Below are positions 7,658-12,734 of a DNA stretch of 12,734 bases, piece by piece; within the stretch, counting starts at the first letter, position 1; the number at the start of each line of letters is the position of its first letter. The notes under the pieces are model-generated. The model worked only from the letters and a program-made list of their open reading frames with translations, was not told the DNA's origin and searched no databases. This stretch comes from Polyangia bacterium. GTDB lineage: Bacteria > Myxococcota_A > Polyangia > Polyangiales > Polyangiaceae. Location of the stretch: positions 1-12,734 of the forward strand of contig JAUILJ010000130.1 in assembly GCA_030433055.1 (NCBI GenBank), given 5' to 3'. Position numbers and translations under genes: made by a program.

Positions 7658-7765
7658 GGGGAAGACTATAGCCGGCGATGGCGTCGACGTGTGCACGGAC
7701 GCACCCGGGGACCCTGGGGACCGCAGACTGCGGCTGCTTGGCTGTCGTTTGGGCTGCTCCGGCGG
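7658..7765 (-). promoter_or_regulatory. Short intergenic region upstream of the beta-helix gene
   Basis: On the minus strand it contains a small hairpin (CCGCA, 3-base loop, TGCGG, plus-strand 7721-7733) after the JmjC gene and a TATAGT hexamer (plus-strand 7665-7670) that ends 7 bases before the ATG at 7657. If this hexamer is a -10 box the transcript would begin at or next to the ATG (leaderless), which would fit the missing Shine-Dalgarno. No good -35 is seen, so the call is weak. Confidence 0.25.
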
Positions 7766-8962
7766 TCACGCCGCTTCGAACGCGCCGCTTTCGACGCAGA
7801 GCGGCAAGAGCCCCGCGGCTCGAATGCGCTGTGTGGGCACCACGCAACCCCCGTTGAGGTCTGACAGGAGCTCGCTGATGCCCTCCGGCCTGGGCAAGAC
7901 ACAGGAGATCCCCGCGGTAGCAAAACACCAGGTAGCGGCGTCCACCTGGGCGGCCAGTAGGCTGAAGGGTGACCGAAGCCGGAGCTGTGACGCCGAGGAA
8001 GGGACGCTCTTGGGCCTGGGGATACGCAAGAAGCCGAAGGCGCTGCACTGCTCTAGCCAGCTCGCCGTCACCCGCGCCCTCAGTGCAGCGCAGCTGGCGG
8101 CATTCAGCAGCGAAGCAAGCAGCGCGTCCACCGCGTGAGTGTCATCTGGCGAGCGCGGGGGAGCGACGCGCTGCACATCACCGGCGTCGACCTGCTGGAG
8201 CAGCTCCGAGGCGGCGACCAGCATCCGCCGCCGAAGTCCGTCGGCGAACCAGTAGGCGAACCGCCAGGTGACGGAGAAGTCGCCCTCGGACTCGCCTACA
8301 TGCCAGTAGTTCGACGGCCAGTAGATGGCTTGACCCGGTCGGGCCACGGCGCTGATCGAGTGTGCCAAGTGGGCCGAGTACTCTTGAGCGTGATCCAAGC
8401 TCGGTGTGTCTTCCGCATACGCTGCAGGCCAGAAGCGCATGCGCTTCTCGCCGATCAGTGGGAAATGGAAGGCGCTTGTCGGATCGACGTGAACGCCGAA
8501 CGGCGTCCGCTTGTACGTACCGAGGAACACCTGGGTGTCCATGCGCGACGCGCTGACGCCGACGCGCTCGCAGATGGGAGCGGCGCAACGTACGATGCGC
8601 TCCCAGAGTTCGCGGGAGAACTGGTGCCAGTCTGCGATGACCAACGAGTAGTCCGCGATCCTGTGTTTGCTGGTCATTCGGCGGTTGTAGCCCTCGAATG
8701 AGACGTCTCGAACGTGTGGGAGCAAGTCACGCTGCGCGCTCGAGGTGTCGACTTGTTCGTTGTTCACGTAGAGCCGGACCTTCTGGTCGCCGCCCGATGA
8801 GAAGTCCTCGACGCAGCTCACTACCGCGGGGAAAAGCTCCTCGTGATCGATCCTGGGAAGCTCAGCGTCGTTCTCGAGGCTGAGCACGCGGGACCGCCGC
8901 TCCCACGTCTCAGCGGTGAACCGGTCCCAGAAGCCACTGGTCTCTCCCGCGCCTTGCTGCAT
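7766..8962 (-). CDS. JmjC/cupin-type Fe(II) oxygenase (ROX-like architecture)
   Basis: Predicted 2-oxoglutarate/Fe(II)-dependent oxygenase of 398 residues with a double-stranded beta-helix core. The N-terminus (FWDRFTAETWERRSRVL) matches the entry segment of bacterial cupin_4/JmjC proteins. The iron facial triad is readable: His158 and Asp160 in FGVHVDP, distal His221 in YWPSNYWHVGES; Lys173 in GEKRMRFW and Trp220 are typical neighbours. A long insert of helical character follows, and residues about 325-390 (RLRSPFSLLAAQ onwards) look like the winged-helix tail of ROX/YcfD-type hydroxylases. Those relatives hydroxylate protein side chains, so a protein or peptide substrate is plausible. The ATG is preceded by AAGGAA about 11 bases upstream. 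Its first 142 bases overlap the end of the hydrolase gene in another frame, an unusually long overlap. Last gene of the compact cassette. Confidence 0.82.
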   Translation of the reverse strand: MQQGAGETSGFWDRFTAETWERRSRVLSLENDAELPRIDHEELFPAVVSCVEDFSSGGDQKVRLYVNNEQVDTSSAQRDLLPHVRDVSFEGYNRRMTSKHRIADYSLVIADWHQFSRELWERIVRCAAPICERVGVSASRMDTQVFLGTYKRTPFGVHVDPTSAFHFPLIGEKRMRFWPAAYAEDTPSLDHAQEYSAHLAHSISAVARPGQAIYWPSNYWHVGESEGDFSVTWRFAYWFADGLRRRMLVAASELLQQVDAGDVQRVAPPRSPDDTHAVDALLASLLNAASCAALRARVTASWLEQCSAFGFLRIPRPKSVPSSASQLRLRSPFSLLAAQVDAATWCFATAGISCVLPRPEGISELLSDLNGGCVVPTQRIRAAGLLPLCVESGAFEAA

Positions 8963-9867
8963 GGCTGGTTTGTTTCCTTGGTGTCCAGTTCACGCTTCAA
9001 GAATTGCTCTACCGCCGGCCCCCAAACTTCCTGTGCCTTGTTGCAGAACCCAGCGTGTCCGGCGCTCTCCGAGCCACCGAATGGAGGAAACACCTTCGCC
9101 AGATGGGGTTTGCCCGCGGCGCTCAGGACGCCATCGAGTTCGCGAGTCGGGGCGGTGTTGTAGTCGTTCGCTGCTTGCAGCAGGAAAACTGGCACTCGAG
9201 CACCTTGCGCTGCCGTCTTCATCCGAGCGCGCAGCTCAGGGTTTCGGTCCCAGAGAATGGAGCCTCCGGCGAAGTCGATGGCAGCGCGGATGCCCTCACC
9301 GCGCTCTGCCGCGAGCAGGGACAGCAACCCGCCGATGGAGCAGCCGGCCACGGCGATTCGATGGGGGTCCACCTCAGGCCGTTTAGCCAGCCAGCGGACA
9401 GCGGCCTGAACGTCCTCCAGCTCGGACTCGAACGCCGAGACCATCGCGGCCGGCTGCTGCGCTGGTGGCAGTGCGTACACGCCTACCTTCCAGAATTCGC
9501 CCCCCGAGCCGGGCCGCCCCCGACGGTAGGGGAACAATGCCACGAAACCGCGCGCTCTCAACCATCGCGCGGTGCCGCCGAGCCAGCGCAGAGATGGTTC
9601 GCGCTCACTGCCGTGGTTGTAGATTACCGCAGGGAATGGGCCCCCGCCGGTTGGGACGAGCAGGTCAGCCGACAGGGGGAATGGCCCCCCCGAAATGTTG
9701 AGTCGTTCGCTCTCGATCTCGGCGACGACTCGAGGGCGAGCGACTGGCGCCGATTGTGTGGAGGTCGCGCCCTTGGCGTGGGCACGCTCCCGCGGAGGTG
9801 TCGAGTCGCAGGCTAGCGGAGCCGCCGCGACGGCGATGAGCCAGATCCAGCGGCTGGCCAAGTGCAT
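8821..9867 (-). CDS. Exported alpha/beta hydrolase, dienelactone hydrolase/S9-like
   Basis: Predicted serine hydrolase of 348 residues with an N-terminal export signal (MHLASRWIWLIAVAAAPLAC). Cys20 could be lipidated, though PLAC is a poor lipobox. After a Ser/Thr/Pro-rich linker the hydrolase fold starts near residue 50: oxyanion region YNHGSER at 83-89, FPYRRG at 112-117, nucleophile elbow GCSIGG with Ser177, acid Asp235 in QAANDYNT and His271 in SAGHAGF. The triad order and spacing fit dienelactone hydrolases and acylaminoacyl-peptidase-like enzymes, so an ester or peptide bond could be the target. ATG 9867 is supported by GGGAGAGGGG just upstream and lies 14 bases after the previous stop. 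The fold is complete by about residue 293; the last 46 residues are Arg/Ser/Gly-rich, overlap the JmjC gene and look non-native, so an ancestral stop may have been lost. Confidence 0.82.
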   Translation of the reverse strand: MHLASRWIWLIAVAAAPLACDSTPPRERAHAKGATSTQSAPVARPRVVAEIESERLNISGGPFPLSADLLVPTGGGPFPAVIYNHGSEREPSLRWLGGTARWLRARGFVALFPYRRGRPGSGGEFWKVGVYALPPAQQPAAMVSAFESELEDVQAAVRWLAKRPEVDPHRIAVAGCSIGGLLSLLAAERGEGIRAAIDFAGGSILWDRNPELRARMKTAAQGARVPVFLLQAANDYNTAPTRELDGVLSAAGKPHLAKVFPPFGGSESAGHAGFCNKAQEVWGPAVEQFLKRELDTKETNQPCSKARERPVASGTGSPLRRGSGGPACSASRTTLSFPGSITRSFSPR

Positions 9868-9881
9868 TCTGCCCCTCTCCC

Positions 9882-10598
9882 TCACGGTGCAACGCGGAGT
9901 ACTCCCTGGCGTACCAGCGCCTGAGCTAGCGCCACCTGCTCTCCGGTCTCCAATCCTGGGAGTTCTCGCACATAGAAGGCGTCCGTGCTCGAAAGGAACT
10001 CCAGCGCGGCCACCGCCGGCCCGCTCACTGCGATCAAGACCTTGCCTGAGGGGTCGATCAGGCGCGCTTCGAAGCTGCTGACCTCGACCCTCAGTTCCCC
10101 TGCGGTATCGTGGATCACACGGCGATTTACGTTGACGCTCTCCGCATCGTCCCAAACCGAAGGCAGCGCCATGCCAAAGAAGTCCTCGTAGTAGGCTTTG
10201 AAGTCGTGGAAGCACGTCGGGGACGCATCGGTGCTAGTGGCTGGGAGCGGTGGCAGGGACTCGTCGGATAGCCCACCTGGCCGGTGCTGCAGGTAGCTGC
10301 CGAAGTGGTCGAAGCCGAACTCGATGTACTCGCGAGTGAAGAGCACGAGCTGGTGCCAGGCTTCGTCCACCCGGCGTGAGTACATGTCCCAGACCCGATC
10401 GGGATCGCTCCGCACCAGCACCAGAAAGCGCTTCACCTCCAAGAACAACTGCTCAGCTTCCTCCGCGTCCCTCGCGATACGGTCTCTCACGAGCTTCTCG
10501 ATCAGGAAGGGGGCCTGGAACGCCAGGGCGCCAGCGACGTCAGGCTGCGCGATGAGTGCGTCCTCCGGCGCGCTAGGAGGGGTGGTCGATGCATTCAT
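9882..10598 (-). CDS. GRDP-like (glycine-rich domain-containing) protein with cassette-specific C-terminal module
   Basis: Soluble protein of 238 residues with no signal. Residues about 30-108 form a helical segment whose core VDEAWHQLVLFTREYIEFG (77-95), followed by FGSYLQHRP, strongly resembles bacterial proteins annotated as glycine-rich domain-containing (the region related to plant GRDP proteins), with invariant-looking Asp78, Trp81, His82 and His105. Its biochemical role is not known. A Ser/Pro linker leads to residues 152-238, which form a separate module (ARLIDPSGKVLI ... YVRELPG ... ALVRQGVLRV) clearly homologous to the C-terminus of the neighbouring cupin. The ATG overlaps the cupin stop (ATGA), so translation is probably coupled. 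Inference: the shared module docks the proteins to one another or to a common partner. Confidence 0.65.
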   Translation of the reverse strand: MNASTTPPSAPEDALIAQPDVAGALAFQAPFLIEKLVRDRIARDAEEAEQLFLEVKRFLVLVRSDPDRVWDMYSRRVDEAWHQLVLFTREYIEFGFDHFGSYLQHRPGGLSDESLPPLPATSTDASPTCFHDFKAYYEDFFGMALPSVWDDAESVNVNRRVIHDTAGELRVEVSSFEARLIDPSGKVLIAVSGPAVAALEFLSSTDAFYVRELPGLETGEQVALAQALVRQGVLRVAP

Positions 10599-11617
10599 GG
10601 TCGGTGACTCCTCTTGAATAGGCCAGTGTGCTCCAGGGCAATCCCTAGCTCGACGCGTTCACTACGGCTCAGGGCGCCGGGTAGGTCCTGGACTCGGTAG
10701 CGCGCCGCCTCGGCAACGAAGGCGATGGCGGACGCGGCCAGGGTGTCGACGATGAGTTCTGCACGCGGACCATCGGGGGTCGTGGCCCAGAGGGTGACGC
10801 GCCCGGCGTCGATGGTGTGCCAGAGCTCCAGTTCGGAGTGACTACGCTCGAGTTCCCAATCGGTGAGCCCGGCGGACCCGTCCCCGAGTTGCTCACTCAC
10901 CCAGCGTGCCAGGGCCGAGGTGCCCAAGCGGGCGCAGGCTCGTAGCAGTGCCCCGCGCTCGGGGTGGTTCAGCGTCGCTGCGATGCGCGCTGCGACGTTC
11001 GAATGACGCTGCCTTTGTCGCTGAGTCAGCGCCGCTACGTAGGGCGCCGCCGGGCCTGACCGGTCAGAGGTGATCTCGGACAACCCGCTGATCGGTCGCT
11101 CGTCTCCCACGTTGACGCCGTCGTGGGGACCGCTCAGGTGAAAGGACAACGTCCAGCGGTTCGACGTGTTGGTCGGCGCGTGAATCGCAGGTTCGGCGAT
11201 GTAGCCGACCTGGCCCACTGTCGCGAGGAAACGATTCTTGGCGACGAGCACCTGCTGCTCGAGCGACGCCTGTCGGTCGAAGGTCTGCACCTCGAGTCGG
11301 TTTCGGCACACGGCAGTGACCGTCCAGCCACTGTGCTGGTGGGGTCCTGGCGTCGCCCCGGGCGCCCAGTACCCCAGTGCGCAGCGCGCTCCAGTCTCTG
11401 GTAGCACGTGGAATGGGACCAACCCTGTGCGAAGGCGGTCCTGGGACATCAGCGTCAGGTCTCGGCTGAGGCAGTCCTTCAAGAACCCATCGGTCGCGAC
11501 CAGGTCGGTGACGCTGTCCCTCAGCGCGCGTAGCGTCGCCAGATCCGGGCGAGCCGTGTCGCTTGCTCTGGGCAAGCCCAGGCGGTCGATCTGGGTTTGG
11601 AGCATCTCCAACGTCAT
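10595..11617 (-). CDS. Cysteine-dioxygenase-type cupin (thiol dioxygenase-like)
   Basis: Predicted non-haem iron thiol dioxygenase of 340 residues, longer than classic cysteine dioxygenase (about 200). The cupin has His93 and His95 in GPHQHSGWTV, His146 in AEPAIHAP, and Ser158-x-His160 in TLSFHLSGP; this reproduces the 3-His site and the Ser-x-His pair of cysteine dioxygenase with nearly the same spacing (His86/88/140, Ser153/His155 in the rat enzyme). By hand alignment the substrate-carboxylate Arg60 and Tyr157 are not conserved (Val67 and Ser162), which argues against free cysteine and for another thiol, perhaps peptidyl cysteine. About 100 helical residues follow, then a C-terminal module at roughly 280-338 shared with the next gene. 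ATG 11617 has an excellent AGAGGAGGT 7 bases upstream; longer upstream readings run into the promoter-like region. It follows the small Cys-tailed protein gene by 111 bases. Confidence 0.75.
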   Translation of the reverse strand: MTLEMLQTQIDRLGLPRASDTARPDLATLRALRDSVTDLVATDGFLKDCLSRDLTLMSQDRLRTGLVPFHVLPETGARCALGYWAPGATPGPHQHSGWTVTAVCRNRLEVQTFDRQASLEQQVLVAKNRFLATVGQVGYIAEPAIHAPTNTSNRWTLSFHLSGPHDGVNVGDERPISGLSEITSDRSGPAAPYVAALTQRQRQRHSNVAARIAATLNHPERGALLRACARLGTSALARWVSEQLGDGSAGLTDWELERSHSELELWHTIDAGRVTLWATTPDGPRAELIVDTLAASAIAFVAEAARYRVQDLPGALSRSERVELGIALEHTGLFKRSHRP

Positions 11618-11623
11618 ACGGGT

Positions 11624-11632
11624 ACCTCCTCT
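11624..11632 (-). promoter_or_regulatory. Strong ribosome binding site of the thiol dioxygenase-like gene
   Basis: Reads AGAGGAGGT on the minus strand, with the AGGAGG core 7 bases before the ATG at 11617. It fixes that start over upstream in-frame ATGs. Confidence 0.75.
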
Positions 11633-11637
11633 CGGGT

Positions 11638-11654
11638 GTCCGGTCGCGCCGGAC
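11638..11654 (-). repeat. GC-rich inverted repeat in the leader of the dioxygenase-like gene
   Basis: GTCCGG, a 5-base loop and CCGGAC form a perfect 6-bp stem between the AT-rich operator-like element and the ribosome binding site. In the minus-strand transcript it would fold just upstream of the Shine-Dalgarno. It could slow readthrough from the small gene, stabilise a processed mRNA end, or be a protein site. There is no U-tract after it. Confidence 0.4.
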
Positions 11655-11666
11655 CATGCTGCAAAA

Positions 11667-11684
11667 TATATCCATGAGGATATA
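11667..11684. promoter_or_regulatory. AT-rich inverted repeat, candidate operator/promoter element
   Basis: TATATCC, a 4-base spacer ATGA, and GGATATA form a perfect 7-bp palindrome in an otherwise GC-rich genome, inside the 111-base gap between the small Cys-tailed gene and the dioxygenase-like gene. On the minus strand it contains TATATTTT, usable as a -10. Symmetry and size fit a dimeric repressor site. No regulator gene is seen in the window. Confidence 0.5.
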
Positions 11685-11728
11685 AAATGCGTGAGCATCG
11701 TGCGGCGCGTCCGGCGGGTTACATGGTG

Positions 11729-12187
11729 CTATCGGAAGCGACCGCGATTGAGCTGACCAAATTGGCCCGCGATGTCCCCCAGGTGGGCAGAGCAGACCGA
11801 TTGGCACACGCTGCACACGGATTGACAGACGTCTTGCCGTCGCCCGCCACCAGGGACGACGATCTTCAGTCGCCCGGCGCGGATCTCTTTGACCGTAGAC
11901 GTTTTTTCTACACGATCGACCTTGTAGACGACTTCCGCTTCACGCCGTACCCACAGCGTCAGGCTCCCGAAGGGCTGGATGCTCTCAGGCGTTTCCGCGT
12001 GGTGTAGCACGTCCTCGTTGTCTATCTCGACGCTCTCCGACAGGTCGTCCAGCGAAGCGTAGAGACGGATCCGCCCGTCCGCCTGCGCGGGACCGACGTA
12101 GCCACGCAACGTCGTTGTGTTCATGTTTCGCTCAGAGGCGAGTCGCTTGAGCAATGGGTGTTCAGGTATCGATGTCTTCGATGACAC
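11729..12187 (-). CDS. Small protein with tandem Cys-repeat C-terminus; candidate precursor/substrate protein
   Basis: Protein of 152 residues, family not recognised. GTG 12187 was chosen for its near-ideal AAGGAGG ribosome binding site 4 bases upstream. Residues 8-110 look like a compact folded domain (TTLRGYVGP, RLYASLDDLSESVEI, PFGSLTLWVRREAEV). A PGGG turn at 112-115 and RRQD then lead into two tandem units VCQSVCS at 120-126 and 127-133, giving Cys121, 125, 128 and 132 (C-x3-C-x2-C-x3-C). The two units differ in codons but are identical in protein, suggesting selection on the amino acids. The tail AHLGDIAGQFGQLN is Gly/Gln-rich and basic at its end. It has no signal peptide. As first gene before two putative iron oxygenases and an exported hydrolase it may be a substrate (leader-like domain plus Cys core). 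Alternatives: a metal-binding or redox-sensing protein. Confidence 0.68.
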   Translation of the reverse strand: MSSKTSIPEHPLLKRLASERNMNTTTLRGYVGPAQADGRIRLYASLDDLSESVEIDNEDVLHHAETPESIQPFGSLTLWVRREAEVVYKVDRVEKTSTVKEIRAGRLKIVVPGGGRRQDVCQSVCSVCQSVCSAHLGDIAGQFGQLNRGRFR

Positions 12188-12191
12188 GGTT

Positions 12192-12198
12192 CCTCCTT
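12192..12198 (-). promoter_or_regulatory. Strong ribosome binding site of the Cys-tailed protein gene
   Basis: AAGGAGG on the minus strand, 4 bases before the GTG at 12187. It is the best Shine-Dalgarno in the window and argues for high expression, as expected for a precursor or structural protein. Confidence 0.75.
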
Positions 12199-12663
12199 GG
12201 TTGGGCTCAGGAGGGTAGAGCGCGGTATTGGGTGATCGCAATCGCAATCAGGCTATTTATTCTTTGGTGGAAACAGCAATTAAATTTCTGCATGGACTTA
12301 TTTCCGGTCGTCTTTTCCGAGCGTTGCTCCGCTGTTACATTTCCGTGAGGAAGGTGCTCGGATCGCAGCTGTTGGGGTTGCTGTGGTATGCGTTTGAGGT
12401 GTTTTTATGAAGAAACAGCGCATAAGTCGTTTCCGCGCCAGGGTTGCCGTTCGTGGCGCTGCGGCGCACGTCACGTGTACAAGCGCTGGTTGAAACAGGT
12501 GGCGCCGTGTCGACCCCAGCCGCGCAGCCGGAGGCGTCCGTTGTGCCTGGGCTCCTCGACGAACCGTGTGGCGGCTGCCCATCGAGCCTCGAAAAGCCTA
12601 CGAAACCTGGGAATCAGGGCGCTCTTCTCCAGTTATGTGACTTGGTGGTATAGCGTTTTGATC
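12199..12663. other. Long mostly non-coding stretch, probable promoter region
   Basis: About 465 bases between the Cys-tailed protein gene (minus strand) and the partial gene at the right edge (plus strand). Bases about 12235-12330 are clearly richer in A and T than their surroundings (for example ATTTATTCTTTGG and GCAATTAAATTTCTGCATGG) and probably hold the promoter of the minus-strand cassette, though I cannot pick a convincing -35/-10 pair. TGATCGCAATCGCAATCA at 12232-12249 is a short direct and partly inverted repeat that could be a regulator site. The rest (12410-12640) is GC-rich; apart from one tiny reading frame it has no ribosome-binding-site-supported gene that I can defend. Confidence 0.4.
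12407..12493 (+). CDS. Possible 28-residue small ORF
   Basis: ATG 12407 follows GAGGT at a 6-base distance and encodes MKKQRISRFRARVAVRGAAA and eight more residues to a TGA. The product would be very basic (Lys/Arg-rich). Nothing else supports it: no family is recognised, and the downstream sequence does not continue it. It could be a leader peptide or chance. Confidence 0.18.
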   Translation: MKKQRISRFRARVAVRGAAAHVTCTSAG

Positions 12664-12734
12664 ATGCACCTGGATCGCTACCTGGAGGCGTTGCCGCATG
12701 GGGTCGACTCGTACGAGATCGCTCAGGTGAAGGC
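12664..12734 (+). CDS. Start of an unidentified gene cut by the window end
   Basis: ATG 12664 opens a frame that continues to the end of the window: MHLDRYLEALPHGVDSYEIA and a few more residues. The N-terminus has the look of a structured cytosolic protein without a signal. It is faintly reminiscent of lineage-specific myxobacterial proteins, but 23 residues are too few to name a family. No Shine-Dalgarno precedes it; a TATAGC hexamer at 12649-12654 sits 9 bases before the ATG. Confidence 0.45.
   Translation, partial: MHLDRYLEALPHGVDSYEIAQVK

Noticed and set aside
9868..10215. N-terminal extension of the hydrolase to a start at 10215
   Set aside because: It would overlap the GRDP-like gene by over 330 bases, while ATG 9867 has a strong Shine-Dalgarno and directly starts an export signal.
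11618..11698. Longer form of the dioxygenase-like protein starting at 11698
   Set aside because: The added 27 residues are encoded by the two inverted repeats and the Shine-Dalgarno; ATG 11617 has a far better ribosome binding site.
12444..12653. Plus-strand frame of 69 codons with an EPCGGCPSS segment
   Set aside because: It has no ribosome binding site, a weak TTG start and no family resemblance; it overlaps the other tiny ORF. The Cys pair alone is not enough to call it a peptide gene.

Overview
The window reads as chromosomal DNA from a high-GC, Gram-negative bacterium, most likely a myxobacterium. The best marker is the C-terminus of the beta-helix protein at 5996-7657: an acidic patch, a Cys-Gly-Cys motif, a hydrophobic segment and an Arg/Lys tail after a Gly/Ser-rich linker, which is the layout of the myxobacterial MYXO-CTERM sorting signal. 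Genes are tightly packed and several overlap at start/stop codons. I see no rRNA, tRNA, CRISPR array, insertion sequence or integrase.

Left part (1-5999). The end of an unidentified gene runs in from the left and converges with a UbiA-type membrane prenyltransferase on the minus strand. Diverging from the latter is a four-gene plus-strand operon: two consecutive ArsA/GET3-type ATPases, a signal-peptide-bearing predicted outer-membrane beta-barrel protein, and a probable lipoprotein of the calcineurin-like metallophosphoesterase superfamily. All three junctions overlap (TGATG, TTGA, TGATG), so translation is probably coupled. The first ATPase lacks the acidic residue of the DPA switch motif while the second has it, suggesting an asymmetric ATPase pair. 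The operon ends tail-to-tail on the beta-helix gene, the two TAG stops sharing one CTAG.

Centre and right (5996-12187), all minus strand. Reading in the direction of transcription: a 152-residue protein with a compact N-terminal region and a tandem Cys repeat at its C-terminus (Cys121, 125, 128, 132); a cupin of the cysteine-dioxygenase type; a protein with a WH-containing helical segment like bacterial glycine-rich-domain (GRDP-like) proteins; an exported alpha/beta hydrolase; a JmjC/cupin-type oxygenase; and then the surface beta-helix protein. The cupin and the GRDP-like protein share a homologous C-terminal module of about 60 residues, and the JmjC protein ends in a domain of similar layout. 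This set (small Cys-tailed protein first, then two putative non-haem iron oxygenases, a shared module and an exported hydrolase) resembles a peptide- or protein-modification cassette, perhaps RiPP-like. I recognise no described system of this composition; this is the candidate novel system of the window. The function is inference.

Right edge (12188-12734). A mostly non-coding, partly AT-rich stretch probably holds the promoter of the cassette, followed by the first codons of an unidentified plus-strand gene cut by the window end.
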